A DNA stretch of 64,000 bases from Brevibacillus aydinogluensis (GTDB lineage Bacteria > Bacillota > Bacilli > Brevibacillales > Brevibacillaceae). This document shows, piece by piece, positions 25,235 through 37,588 of this stretch; position 1 is the first letter of the stretch, and each line of letters opens with the position of its first letter. Both the position numbers and the translations under genes were made by a program. A model generated the notes under the pieces. It was given only the letters and a program-made list of their open reading frames with translations. It was not told the origin of the DNA and made no database searches. The stretch lies in assembly GCF_031954365.1 (NCBI RefSeq), contig NZ_JAUSVZ010000002.1; one strand, written 5' to 3'.

Positions 25235-25972
25235 TTAGAGGCATGCCGCCTGAACGGCGTTCACGATCCGCTCCCAGGCGGCGGCAGGATCGGGCGAAGC
25301 CGTAACCGCCCGGCCGATTACGATGTAGTCGCTCCCCAACTGAAACGCCTGTTCCGGGGTCGTGATCCTGGTCTGGTCTCCCTTCTCCGCCCAGAGAGGC
25401 CGAATCCCCGGGGTGACGGTGAGGAAATCAGTACCGGCCGCCTGCTTGATCATCGGTACTTCCAATGGAGAGGCGACGACTCCGTCCAGCCCCGCCTGTT
25501 TGGCCAACTTCGCGTAATGGACGACGACATCTTCCACCGTGCCGGGAATCGCCAGCTCCTCGTTCATCGTCTGCTGTCCGGTCGAGGTGAGCATCGTAAC
25601 GCCGATCAGCAGAGGACGGGGAGCACCGGCCGCGGTCCCCTGCTCCAGTCCTTCCCGGGCCGCCTCCATCATCGCCACGCCTCCCGCAGCGTGCACGTTG
25701 ACCATGTCGACGCCGTGACGGGCCAGGCTTTTCATCGCCCCTTTGGCCGTGTTGGGAATGTCGTGCACCTTCAGGTCGAGAAACACCTTCAGTCCCTGCT
25801 CCTTCAGGTAGTGGACGATCGCCGGGCCTTCTGCATAGTACAGTTCCATACCCACCTTGACGTATCGAATCAGCCCGTCCAGCCGGGCCAGACATTGTGT
25901 GACGTCCTTTTTCGTGGAAAAGTCGAGCGCAACGATCATGCGCTCGCGTATATCGGTTGGTTGCAGCGGCAC
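25235..25972 (-). CDS. pyrF: Orotidine 5'-phosphate decarboxylase
   Basis: 245 residues, type I bacterial enzyme. The catalytic Asp-Lys-x-x-Asp signature reads FLDLKVHDIPNTAKGAM. MIVALDFSTKKDV at the N-terminus and VTPGIRP with YIVIGRAVTASPDP near the end complete the phosphate site. It converts OMP to UMP. The gene starts 70 bp after carB, in the position where pyrK and pyrD would be expected in Bacillus. Confidence 0.97.
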   Translation of the reverse strand: MPLQPTDIRERMIVALDFSTKKDVTQCLARLDGLIRYVKVGMELYYAEGPAIVHYLKEQGLKVFLDLKVHDIPNTAKGAMKSLARHGVDMVNVHAAGGVAMMEAAREGLEQGTAAGAPRPLLIGVTMLTSTGQQTMNEELAIPGTVEDVVVHYAKLAKQAGLDGVVASPLEVPMIKQAAGTDFLTVTPGIRPLWAEKGDQTRITTPEQAFQLGSDYIVIGRAVTASPDPAAAWERIVNAVQAACL

Positions 25973-26042
25973 ACCGCTCTCTCCCTTCCTAGTGGCGACA
26001 CCGCCTCGAATTTGCTTCCCTGCGTAGGTGACGCTCTGACTG

Positions 26043-29238
<3,196 letters not shown>

Positions 29239-29255
<17 letters not shown>

Positions 29256-30336
29256 GTGCCCTCTCCTCCTTCGCGGTGTCCATGATTTCGAGAAACTGGT
29301 CAAACAGGTAGCCGGTGTCGTAAGGACCTGGGGCCGCTTCCGGGTGGTACTGTACGGAGAAAGCCCGTTTCTCCAGATTGCGCAGACCTTCCACCGTGCC
29401 GTCGTTCAGTGCAACGTGCGTAATCTCCAGGCCGGTGCCCGGAATCGACTCCGCTTTCACCGCGTAGCTGTGGTTCTGCGACGTGATGTAGGTGCGGCCT
29501 GTCATGATTTCCTTGACCGGATGGTTGCCGCCGCGGTGGCCAAACTTCATCTTCACCGTGTCCGCTCCGGACGCCAGGGCAAATAACTGGTGGCCCAGAC
29601 AGATGCCAAACAGCGGATACTCGCCCAAAATCTCGCGGATTGTCTCGATCGCCTGCGGCACGTCTTTCGGATCGCCGGGGCCATTGGACAGGAGGATGCC
29701 GTCCGGATGCAGTCGGCGAATCTCGGCTGCGGTCACGTTGTGGGGAACGACGACCACATCGCAGTTGCGCTTGGTCAGCTCGCGCAAAATACCATGCTTG
29801 GCGCCGAAGTCGACCAGCACCACGCGATGGCCCGTTCCCGGACAGCTAAACACGCTCTTGGTGGAGACACGAGCCACCTGATCGTTCATCAGGGGAGCGC
29901 GGCGGAGCGAGTCGAGCAGCTCGGACAGGGGAGCCTCGCTGGTCGTGATCATCCCTTTCATCGTACCGTGATAGCGAATCTTGCGGGTCAGCATCCGCGT
30001 GTCGACGCCGGCGATGCCCGGGATGTCGTACGCTTTCAGCAGTTCGTCCAGCGTCCCGGCGCTGCGCCAGTTGCTCGGCGTGTCACAGTGCTCGCGGACG
30101 ACGAATCCGTGGATGTACGGGCGCACCGCCTCAAAATCGTCCCGATTGATCCCGTAGTTGCCGATCAGCGGGTAGGTCATGGTGACAATCTGGCCGCAGT
30201 AGGAAGGATCGGACAGCACTTCCTGATAACCGGTCAACCCGGTGTTGAATACCACTTCCCCCACGCTCTCCGTCGTCGCCCCAAAAGCGGTGCCGACACA
30301 CTCCGTTCCGTCTTCCAAGATCAGTCTCGCTCGCAT
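29239..30336 (-). CDS. carA: Carbamoyl phosphate synthase small (glutaminase) subunit
   Basis: 365 residues from ATG 30336 (GAGG upstream). Class I amidotransferase with catalytic Cys in PLFGICLGHQLFALA and the His-Glu pair in FSVQYHPEAAPGP. The N-terminal CPSase domain starts MRARLILEDGTECVG. It passes ammonia to CarB. In the pyr operon its expression is tied to PyrR, so this is the pyrimidine-regulated copy; whether an arginine-specific copy exists elsewhere cannot be seen. Confidence 0.98.
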
Positions 30337-30362
30337 CTTCGCTTCCTCCTTTTTCTGCTTCC

Positions 30363-31646
30363 TTATTCCGCTTCCCGATATACGATCGCACCGTTTACCA
30401 TCGTCAGGGTCGGCCATCCTTTGCAGACCCAGCCGGCAAATGGCGTGTTGGTTCCCTTGCTGGCAAAGGTGCCGGGATCAATGGTCCGCTCCGCTTCCAG
30501 ATCAAGCACGCTGAGATCGGCTGGAGCACCCACTTCCAGGCGTCCGTACGGCAGTCCGAAAATCTCTGCCGGTTTTACGGTCAACAGCTCAATCAACTGC
30601 TTCAGCGTCAGTTCGCCGGTCAGCACCAGATGGGTGTACAGGAGCGGGAATGCCGTCTCCAGTCCGACGATGCCAAACGGTGCCCGCTCAATGCCGTTCG
30701 TCTTCTCTTCCGTCGTGTGCGGGGCGTGATCAGTGGCGATGATGTCAATCGTGCCGTCCTTCAGTCCGGCGATCAGCGCCGCCCGGTCTTCGCGGCTGCG
30801 CAGCGGCGGGTTCATTTTCCAGTTGGCGTTCAGGTCGTCCGGGATGTCTTCGTCGCAGAGCAGCAGGTGGTGCGGCGTCACTTCGCAGGTGACGTTCACC
30901 CCGGCCCGCTTGCCGTCCCGCACCAGACGCACCGATTCCTTGGCGCTGATGTGGCAGACGTGGTAGTGGACGCCGGTCTGCTCTGCCAACAGGATGTCCC
31001 GTCCCACGTGGATCGACTCCGATTCCGATGGGATGCCCGGAAGGCCGTGCCGCGCCGCCACCACGCCGTCGTGAAGCGCGCTGCCCGGAGTGATCAGATC
31101 GTCGTCTTCGCAGTGGGCAACGATCGAGAGGCCCAGTTCTTTCGCCCGCTTCATCGCTTCCTTCATCATCGCGCTGGATTGGACGCCCACGCCGTCATCA
31201 GTAAGGGCGAAAATCCCCGCTTCCTTGAGCGCGGCGAAGTCGGTCAATTCCTTGCCGAGCTGCCGCACGGTAATCGCTCCGTAGGGGAGCACGCGGGCCT
31301 TGCCCGCTTCCTGCGCCTTGTCGAGAATGTAGCGGACCGTCTCCACACTGTCGATGACAGGGCGGGTGTTGGGCATGCAGGCGATCGTGGTAAATCCGCC
31401 TTTTACGGCTGCATGCGCCCCCGTCGCGATCGTCTCCTTGTGTTCAAAGCCCGGTTCGCGCAGGTGGACGTGGACGTCAATGAAGCCGGCGGAGATGAGT
31501 CTGCCCTTGCAGTCGATCCACTCATGCCCGTCGCGCGCAAGCTGTTTATCGATCGCTTTGATGCGTCCGTCTTCGATCAGCACTTCGGCGGGGATCAGTT
31601 CGCCAGCCTCGTTTATGCGTTTGCCGTTGCCAAGGATGATTCCCAT
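30363..31646 (-). CDS. pyrC: Dihydroorotase
   Basis: 427 residues, the class I (Bacillus-type) length. The zinc ligands are visible in FIDVHVHLREPGFEHKET. The catalytic Asp near the end is in IDIIATDHAPHTTEEK, and the C-terminus has PADLSVLDLEAE. It cyclises carbamoyl aspartate to dihydroorotate. The gene overlaps pyrB by 34 nt, so the two are translationally coupled. Confidence 0.97.
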   Translation of the reverse strand: MGIILGNGKRINEAGELIPAEVLIEDGRIKAIDKQLARDGHEWIDCKGRLISAGFIDVHVHLREPGFEHKETIATGAHAAVKGGFTTIACMPNTRPVIDSVETVRYILDKAQEAGKARVLPYGAITVRQLGKELTDFAALKEAGIFALTDDGVGVQSSAMMKEAMKRAKELGLSIVAHCEDDDLITPGSALHDGVVAARHGLPGIPSESESIHVGRDILLAEQTGVHYHVCHISAKESVRLVRDGKRAGVNVTCEVTPHHLLLCDEDIPDDLNANWKMNPPLRSREDRAALIAGLKDGTIDIIATDHAPHTTEEKTNGIERAPFGIVGLETAFPLLYTHLVLTGELTLKQLIELLTVKPAEIFGLPYGRLEVGAPADLSVLDLEAERTIDPGTFASKGTNTPFAGWVCKGWPTLTMVNGAIVYREAE

Positions 31647-32560
31647 GTCTTATCGCTTCCTTTCAGCACAGTTTCCAGTACTGCCATGCGGGCAGCCACG
31701 CCGTTGGTCACTTGTTTTTGGATCAGCGACTTCTCGCATTCCACCAGGTCGCTGTGGATTTCCACTCCGCGGTTGACCGGCGCCGGGTGCATGATCACCG
31801 CGCCCGGCTTCATCATCTTGGCCCGCTCCAGCGTCAGCCCGTGTGCCCGGTGGTACTCTTCCTTGGATACAAACAGCGCGTCTGTGTGCCGCTCCAACTG
31901 CACGCGCAGCATCATCACCACGTCGGCCGTCTGGACCGCTTCGTCGATGTCGACCGTTTTCACCCCGTCCGGCACTATCTGCGCCGGCGGCATCATGCTG
32001 GCCGGACCGGCGAGGAGCAGGTTGGCCCCCAGCTTGGGCAGGGCGTGCAGATGCGAACCGAGCACGCGGCTGTGGCGAAGGTCACCGATGATGGCCACGG
32101 TCAGCCCCTCGATCCGGCCGAACTGCTGCCGCATCGTCAAGAGGTCGAGCAGACACTGGGTGGGATGTTCGTTGGTGCCGTCTCCCGCGTTGATCAGATG
32201 AAGGCTGACTTCAGAGGCCAGTTCCGTCAGCAGGCCGTCCTTTTTCGTGCGGATGACCGCCGCCTCCACGCCCATCGCTTCCAGCGTGCGGATCGTGTCG
32301 TAGATCGTTTCCCCTTTTACAGTGGAAGAGGTCTCCGGGATGAAATTCAGCACGTGCGCACCCAGCCGTTTTTGCGCCACCTCAAACGAAAAGCGGGTTC
32401 TCGTGCTGGCCTCGAAGAACAGGTTGGCGATGAAGCGTCCCTTCAGCACATCCGTCTGCACACCAGGCCGCTCCGCCCAGTATTCGGCGCGATCCAGCAG
32501 CCGCTCGATCTGATCCGTTGTCAGCTCTTTCATGCCAATCAGGTGCGTGACGATGCTCAT
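31613..32560 (-). CDS. pyrB: Aspartate carbamoyltransferase catalytic chain
   Basis: 315 residues from ATG 32560 (GAGGGATT upstream). The carbamoyl phosphate site reads FFEASTRTRFSFEVA and the aspartate site contains HPTQCLLDLLTM. No pyrI gene is present, as usual in Bacillales. It condenses carbamoyl phosphate with aspartate. A PyrR-controlled attenuator lies directly upstream. Confidence 0.97.
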   Translation of the reverse strand: MSIVTHLIGMKELTTDQIERLLDRAEYWAERPGVQTDVLKGRFIANLFFEASTRTRFSFEVAQKRLGAHVLNFIPETSSTVKGETIYDTIRTLEAMGVEAAVIRTKKDGLLTELASEVSLHLINAGDGTNEHPTQCLLDLLTMRQQFGRIEGLTVAIIGDLRHSRVLGSHLHALPKLGANLLLAGPASMMPPAQIVPDGVKTVDIDEAVQTADVVMMLRVQLERHTDALFVSKEEYHRAHGLTLERAKMMKPGAVIMHPAPVNRGVEIHSDLVECEKSLIQKQVTNGVAARMAVLETVLKGSDKTWESSLATANA

Positions 32561-32583
32561 CGAAAATCCCTCCGTATTCCGCA

Positions 32584-32720
32584 ATTGGATAAAAAAAGCT
32601 TCTTGCCGTCTTTGCCGTGAAGGCAGGTAAGGCAAGAAGCTCGTGATTTGCTTCCCTGTGCGCAGGTGAAACAGCGCCCAGCCGCCTTGCCAGCCTCTCG
32701 GGACTGATTTAAAGGTCGTC
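32584..32720 (-). promoter_or_regulatory. PyrR attenuator between uraA and pyrB
   Basis: On the minus strand the PyrR-binding hairpin carries AGTCCCGAGAGGCTGGCAAGG (about 32684-32710), matching the known loop ARUCCNGNGAGGYU. It is followed by the terminator AGCTTCTTGCC / GGCAAGAAGCT with TTTTTTT (32589-32642). PyrR with UMP favours termination. Confidence 0.9.
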
Positions 32721-32728
32721 GGAACGTG

Positions 32729-34075
32729 TCAGGCGATATGCTTTTGTTCTTCGCGGTGCGCTTCCCCCATCGCCGATTCCTTGCCCGGCAGGATCAGGTG
32801 CAGCACGATGCCGAGGAAGGTGGAGAAGGCGATGTTGTCAATTGTCAGGTTGTGCAGGAAAGACTGCCAGAAGGAAACGCCCTCGAAGCTGATTTTGTAA
32901 CCGCCGATCCCGGTCACCAGAATCGCGGCGGCAATGATCATGTTGCGCTTGTTGGAAAAGTCCACTTTGCTTTCGACGTACATGCGAAGCCCCTGGGCCG
33001 CGATAATCCCGAACAGGATGATGGAGACACCGCCCAGCACCGGCGTCGGAATCGTCATCAGGAGCTCGCTGATTTTGCCGCAGAAGGAGAACAGGATTGC
33101 CAATACCGCCGCCAGCGCAATCACCGTGCGGCTGAACACACGGGTGATGGCGAGCACACCGATGTTTTCCCCGTACGTGGTGGCAGGCGGTCCGCCAATC
33201 AGACCGGCCAGCGCGGTCGCCACTCCATCCCCCAGCAAGCTGCGGTGCAGTCCGGGATCTTTCATCAGATCGCGGTCCATTACCCGGCTCGTCACCAGCA
33301 GGTGGCCGAGGTGCTCCGCCAGCGTGACAAACGCGACCGGCGCAATGATCAGCGCCGCTACCCAGGCGGACGGGTCGCCGAGCGCGAAGGCCACTTCTTT
33401 CAGCTTGAAGTCCGGAGCGGAAATGATCTCCGCAGTAGCCACCTTGTTCAAGTCAATCAGCTCAGGATGACGCATGAGCGTGTAGAGGTACCCGGCGATG
33501 ATGCCGATGAGAATCGGAATGAGGGCAAAAAAGCCGCGCAGCATCACAGCCGCCAGAACCGTTACAATCATCGTCACCAGTGAAATTTCAATGGAGGTGA
33601 GCGACATGACCGACTGGCCGTCCACCGTTACCTTGGTCGCCATATCGACGGCCACCACCGACAGGCTCAGGCCAATGACGACGATGACGGACGCGATCAC
33701 CACCGGTGGCAGAACGCGGTCCAGCCACTTGACGCCGGCCTTCTGCACGATCGCCGCCACGATGACGTAGACCAGACCGGAGAGCAGACAGCCCAGCAGC
33801 GCGGTGCCGACGCCATAGGCCTGGCTTACCGTGATGATCGGGCCGATAAAGGCGAACGACGATCCCAGGTAGTTGGGCAGCTTGCCTTTGGTAATCAGCA
33901 GAAACAGGAGTGTCCCCACCCCGCTGGTAAAGAGCGCGGTCGCCGGGTCCAGGCCGGTCAGAATCGGCACCAGCACAGTCGCGCCAAACATCGCAAACAG
34001 GTGCTGGATGCTGAGCGGCAGCAGCTTGGAGACCGCGGGTGTTTCGTGCACATCGACAAAGTTTTTTTGACTCAT
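32729..34075 (-). CDS. pyrP: Uracil permease
   Basis: 448 residues from ATG 34075 (GGGGGAC upstream). NCS2/UraA family with about 14 helices. The signatures include LLPLSIQHLFAMFGATVLVP and the segment GGPPATTYGENIGVLAITRV, plus VTLAEHLGHLL with the substrate-binding Glu. It imports uracil with protons. Its position second in the pyr operon, flanked by PyrR attenuators, matches Bacillus. Confidence 0.95.
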   Translation of the reverse strand: MSQKNFVDVHETPAVSKLLPLSIQHLFAMFGATVLVPILTGLDPATALFTSGVGTLLFLLITKGKLPNYLGSSFAFIGPIITVSQAYGVGTALLGCLLSGLVYVIVAAIVQKAGVKWLDRVLPPVVIASVIVVIGLSLSVVAVDMATKVTVDGQSVMSLTSIEISLVTMIVTVLAAVMLRGFFALIPILIGIIAGYLYTLMRHPELIDLNKVATAEIISAPDFKLKEVAFALGDPSAWVAALIIAPVAFVTLAEHLGHLLVTSRVMDRDLMKDPGLHRSLLGDGVATALAGLIGGPPATTYGENIGVLAITRVFSRTVIALAAVLAILFSFCGKISELLMTIPTPVLGGVSIILFGIIAAQGLRMYVESKVDFSNKRNMIIAAAILVTGIGGYKISFEGVSFWQSFLHNLTIDNIAFSTFLGIVLHLILPGKESAMGEAHREEQKHIA

Positions 34076-34137
34076 CTGTATTGTCCCCCTGCGTTTTGTT
34101 TTGTCTTTTCTTTGTCTATACTGCGTATTTCGGCCAA

Positions 34138-34252
34138 CAAAAAACCTCTTTGTGCAGGCACAAAGAGGCATACTCCTTCCATCCTTCCACGGGCATGGAA
34201 AGCGCGTAAACCTCTTCGCAACCTCACGGGATTGCGGTTAAAGAGGCGTATC
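34138..34252 (-). promoter_or_regulatory. PyrR attenuator between pyrR and the uracil permease gene
   Basis: On the minus strand AATCCCGTGAGGTTGCG in a hairpin closed by CCTCTT / AAGAGG (34211-34246) matches the PyrR-binding loop. The terminator CCTCTTTGTG / CACAAAGAGG with TTTTTTG follows at 34138-34170. Confidence 0.9.
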
Positions 34253-34262
34253 CATTTTTGTC

Positions 34263-34802
34263 TCAGATCAGCTGGCGGATGGTGACCATGTCCATCCCGT
34301 CCACTTCCGCCAGCTTCACGTCCACAATCTCAGTACGGGACGTAGGGACGTTCTTGCCGACAAAGTCGGGTCGGATCGGCAGCTCGCGGTGGCCGCGGTC
34401 CACCAGCACGGCCAACTGGATCATGCGTGGGCGGCCGTTGTCGATCAGCGCGTCCAGTGCGGCCCGAACCGTTCGTCCGGTGTACAGCACGTCGTCGACG
34501 AGAATGACCGTCTTGCCGGTGATGTCACCGGGCAACTGGGCACCGTGCAGCACCGCATCTTCTGATTTGTGCTGCAGATCGTCCCGGTAAAAGGTGATGT
34601 CCAACTGGCCGACCGGCACCTTGACGTTTTCGATCAGTTCGATCCGCTCCACCAGCCGCTGCGCCAGGTAGATGCCCCTCGTCTTGATGCCGGCGATGAT
34701 ACAGTCTTCCACACCCTTGTTCCGCTCGATGATTTCGTGGGCGATCCGCGTCAGTGCCCGACGGATGGCCGCTTCGTCCATGATGACGCTCTTGTTGATC
34801 AC
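34263..34802 (-). CDS. pyrR: Bifunctional pyr operon regulator / uracil phosphoribosyltransferase
   Basis: 179 residues from GTG 34802 with GGGAGG upstream. The PRPP-binding motif VILVDDVLYTGRTVRAALDA is the PyrR type. GIKTRGIYLAQRL and QLDITFYRDDL are also conserved. It binds pyr leader RNAs when UMP is high and causes attenuation, and has weak uracil phosphoribosyltransferase activity. It controls all three attenuators found in this operon, including its own. Confidence 0.97.
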   Translation of the reverse strand: MINKSVIMDEAAIRRALTRIAHEIIERNKGVEDCIIAGIKTRGIYLAQRLVERIELIENVKVPVGQLDITFYRDDLQHKSEDAVLHGAQLPGDITGKTVILVDDVLYTGRTVRAALDALIDNGRPRMIQLAVLVDRGHRELPIRPDFVGKNVPTSRTEIVDVKLAEVDGMDMVTIRQLI

Positions 34803-34842
34803 GTGCGCTTCCCTCCCGGAAATCGGCTTGTCTTACCTGTGG

Positions 34843-34980
34843 CACAAAAAAGGCTTCTTGTCAGGCGACAAGAAGCCACTGGCCGATGACAGGCAAAAGG
34901 GGTGATCCGCCCTTTTTCCTGCCGTCTCTGCGTATCCGTGCCCTTGCCAGCCTCACAGGACTGGATTTAAAGGTTCCCTT
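34843..34980 (-). promoter_or_regulatory. PyrR attenuator in the pyrR leader
   Basis: On the minus strand AGTCCTGTGAGGCTGGCAAGG (about 34941-34962) matches the PyrR loop consensus within a CCTT/AAGG-closed hairpin. The terminator GGCTTCTTGTC / GACAAGAAGCC with TTTTTT is at 34847-34877. Confidence 0.92.
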
Positions 34981-34991
34981 TGTCAGAATGA

Positions 34992-35020
34992 ATTATGGCA
35001 CGAATCGCAAGCCGTGTCAA
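34992..35020 (-). promoter_or_regulatory. pyr operon promoter
   Basis: On the minus strand TTGACA (35015-35020), 17-bp spacer, CATAAT (34992-34997). It overlaps the stop codon of the beta-propeller gene and reads into the pyrR leader. Confidence 0.85.
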
Positions 35021-36459
35021 TGAGGTTTTTGCTCTTTCCAGAAAACGCTGATCCACGCCGGCAGGTGGTTGCCGTAAAACCCGACGGAACCCGTCACATG
35101 CCGAAGCAGTTCCACTTCGCGTTCACTGCCCGTTTTCAGATAGAGCGAGCCGTGTTCGGCGGCATCAAGCCGGACAAACAGCAAGGCGTTTCCGTCCGGT
35201 GACAGGGTGGGAAAGATATCGGCCGTCTTGTCCGTCCCCTGCGTCACAGCCTGCTGACTGCCGTCAGCGCTTCGCCGCCAAATGCGCTGCCCGGGCACCT
35301 TCGGATTTTCCGGGTCGTCCTCAAAATACGTCTCAACACCGCGGGTAAAATACAGCGTGTACGGAGAGGCGGCTGTCCACGTCGGCTGCGCATCCACCTT
35401 GTCCGGCTGCCCTGCCGGGATCACCCGCCCGTTGGCATCGGCAATCATCACGCGCTTGTTGTGCGTGGCCATGCGATCTTCGCCGTCGATAAACGCCAGC
35501 AGGCTGCTGTCCGGCGACCAGGCCAGCCACTGCGGATAGGCCAGACCGCTGCCGATGTCCACCGGTTTGCTGCCGGAGCGGGTCAGGTCAAGGATCTGAA
35601 TCGGCACGCCGTCATTAGAAAGCGAAGCGGCATTCATCCACACATAGTAAGCCACCCGCTTGCCGTCCGGAGCGACTTTCAACCCTGTAGCCTCCAGCGG
35701 ATAGATGTCTTCGTCCACATTGGACTGCTCGGTAAGCGGATAGACGGCCAGCTGATTGCCTGCCAGATCAATGAGCCTGAGCGTCATCGGACGGTCCGAA
35801 GCGACAGGCACGGAGACGAGCAGGCGCTTGCCGTCCGGCATCCAGGCAAAATCGGCCAGCTCCATCGTCTGGGTGCTGACGACGCCCGCTTTCTCCCCGG
35901 CCATTTCCGCCACCACCAACAGCTTTTTTCGGTCCTCGTCCGCCCCGGACGCAGCGACCAGGTAGGCGAAGGTGCGGGAGACAGGCGACCACTTGGGATG
36001 TTCCAAGACGGGCCGCACATCCACCTGGAATGCTCCGGTTCCGTCCGCCTTCACCGCCCACAAGTAAGCCGGTGACGAACTGGAGCGCGCCTCCTTTTCG
36101 TACAGCAGGTAGAGCAGCCATTTGCCGTCGGCCGACCACCCGGCGATCTCTGCTTCACCCTGCGTCGTCACCTGCACGGGCACGGCGTCGGCCTTGCTGG
36201 CGTCGAGTATCCACAAATGCTTATTGTGGATAAACGCGATCGTCGCCGGAACGGCAGTCTGGCTGACGCGCTGAGGGGCGTCTGCGGCCCGCTCTCCCGG
36301 CTGCACGTCTACCGCCGGTTCACTTCCCGTCGGCAGGGATGGCGCGGGAGCCGAGCCCTGACCCGTCGCGACCGGGACTGTTCCGGTCTGGGCGGATGTG
36401 GTCAGCACCGACGCCGTCAGCGCCGCTGCACATGCCGCCAGTTTCACCATCGTCCACAT
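35017..36459 (-). CDS. Exported TolB-like beta-propeller protein
   Basis: 480 residues from ATG 36459, preceded by AAAGGAGG. Residues 1-25 form a signal peptide (MWTMVKLAACAAALTASVLT). Residues 26-75 are a Pro/Thr/Ser/Gly-rich linker. The remainder is a six- or seven-bladed propeller with repeated W-S-x-D-G/S-K or S-P-D-G-x blade motifs: GWSADGKWLLYLL, KVAPDGKRVAYYV, AWSPDSSLLAFID, TLSPDGNALLFVR. This matches WD40-like/TolB periplasmic repeats. No lipobox or catalytic domain (no dipeptidyl peptidase part) is seen. Role unknown; a palindromic operator candidate overlaps its promoter. Confidence 0.85.
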   Translation of the reverse strand: MWTMVKLAACAAALTASVLTTSAQTGTVPVATGQGSAPAPSLPTGSEPAVDVQPGERAADAPQRVSQTAVPATIAFIHNKHLWILDASKADAVPVQVTTQGEAEIAGWSADGKWLLYLLYEKEARSSSSPAYLWAVKADGTGAFQVDVRPVLEHPKWSPVSRTFAYLVAASGADEDRKKLLVVAEMAGEKAGVVSTQTMELADFAWMPDGKRLLVSVPVASDRPMTLRLIDLAGNQLAVYPLTEQSNVDEDIYPLEATGLKVAPDGKRVAYYVWMNAASLSNDGVPIQILDLTRSGSKPVDIGSGLAYPQWLAWSPDSSLLAFIDGEDRMATHNKRVMIADANGRVIPAGQPDKVDAQPTWTAASPYTLYFTRGVETYFEDDPENPKVPGQRIWRRSADGSQQAVTQGTDKTADIFPTLSPDGNALLFVRLDAAEHGSLYLKTGSEREVELLRHVTGSVGFYGNHLPAWISVFWKEQKPH

Positions 36460-36483
36460 GCGTACTCCTCCTTTTTCTCTCGT

Positions 36484-36512
36484 CGTTGGTATGACGATAC
36501 CAACGCGGCAAT
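36484..36512 (-). promoter_or_regulatory. Promoter with perfect palindrome upstream of the propeller gene
   Basis: CGTTGGTAT-gacg-ATACCAACG at 36484-36505 is a perfect 9-bp inverted repeat. On the minus strand TTGCCG is followed after 17 bp by TGGTAT, which lies inside the palindrome. The arrangement suggests a repressor operator over the -10. It could instead be an mRNA 5' hairpin. Confidence 0.45.
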
Positions 36513-36529
36513 GTTTCATCGGCAACAAA

Positions 36530-36566
36530 AAACGCCAGGGAACATCTGTGGTACTCCCTAGCGTTT
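36530..36566 (-). terminator. Terminator after rluD
   Basis: On the minus strand AAACGCTAGGGA / TCCCTGGCGTTTTTT stem-loop with one mismatch, 33 bp after the rluD stop. Confidence 0.8.
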
Positions 36567-36598
36567 AATTCGCTGAACCGTATTATGTGTGCGCTGTG

Positions 36599-37528
36599 TC
36601 AGGCTTGCCGCAGCTGGTGAATCACGTCCAGCAGATCCTGCGGCAGCGGCGCTTCAAACTCCAGCCGCTCGCCCGTGCGCGGATGGTCAAAGCCCAGCGT
36701 TTTCGCGTGCAACGCCTGGCCGTTCAGTTCCAGCGTGTTTTTCGGCCCGTACTTGGGGTCTCCCGCCAGCGGATAGCCGATGTATTTCATATGCACCCGG
36801 ATCTGGTGGGTGCGCCCCGTCTCCAGCTTCAACTCCACCAGGGTAAACGCCTTAAACCGTTCCAGCACGACAAAATGGGTGACGGCCGGTTTGCTGTTTT
36901 CAAAGACGACGGCCATCTGCTGCCGGTTTTTCGGGTCCCGGCCGATCGGCGCGTCGATTGTGCCCATTTCGTGCGGGATAACCCCGTGCACGATGGCCAC
37001 GTATTTGCGGTTGACGCTGTGCTCTTTCAACTGCCGGGCGAGGCTGACGTGCGCCTTGTCGTTTTTGGCCACCATCAACAGACCGGACGTGTCCTTGTCG
37101 ATGCGGTGGACAATGCCAGGCCGAAGCACGCCGTTAATCCCCGACAGATCCTTGCAGTGGGCCAAGAGACCGTTGACCAGTGTGCCGCTGTAGTGTCCGG
37201 GGGCAGGATGGACCACCAGCCCGCGCGGCTTGTTCACAACAATTACGTCGGCGTCTTCGTAAACGATGTCGAGCGGCATCGGCTCCGGCTCGATCGCCAT
37301 TTCCTTCGGCGGGGGGACGCGCAGCGTAATCTCGTCGTCCGCCGCCAGCTTGTAGTTGCTTTTCACCGGCTCCCCGTTGACGGACACTCGGCCTTCCTTG
37401 ATCCAGATTTGCACTTGTGACCGGGACCAGTCTTCGTTTTGCATCGTGATGAATTTGTCAATCCGCTCACCCGCGTCGGCAGGCTCAACGGTCCAGTCGT
37501 ACCGTTCAAACAACTGCGTGTCGTTCAT
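36599..37528 (-). CDS. rluD: RluA/RluD-family 23S rRNA pseudouridine synthase
   Basis: 309 residues. An S4 RNA-binding domain covers residues about 15-75 (GERIDKFITMQNEDWSRSQV). The catalytic Asp is in RPGIVHRIDKDTSGLLMVAK, and ETGRTHQIRVHMKYIGYPLAGDP is the second signature. It corresponds to the ylyB gene found between lspA and pyrR in Bacillus. It isomerises uridines in large-subunit rRNA. It follows lspA by 60 bp. Confidence 0.95.
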   Translation of the reverse strand: MNDTQLFERYDWTVEPADAGERIDKFITMQNEDWSRSQVQIWIKEGRVSVNGEPVKSNYKLAADDEITLRVPPPKEMAIEPEPMPLDIVYEDADVIVVNKPRGLVVHPAPGHYSGTLVNGLLAHCKDLSGINGVLRPGIVHRIDKDTSGLLMVAKNDKAHVSLARQLKEHSVNRKYVAIVHGVIPHEMGTIDAPIGRDPKNRQQMAVVFENSKPAVTHFVVLERFKAFTLVELKLETGRTHQIRVHMKYIGYPLAGDPKYGPKNTLELNGQALHAKTLGFDHPRTGERLEFEAPLPQDLLDVIHQLRQA

Positions 37529-37588
37529 CTCTGTCTCCTCGTATGTAGTACGCTAGTATCGTTTACAACCACTCGTTCCATTTACCAC

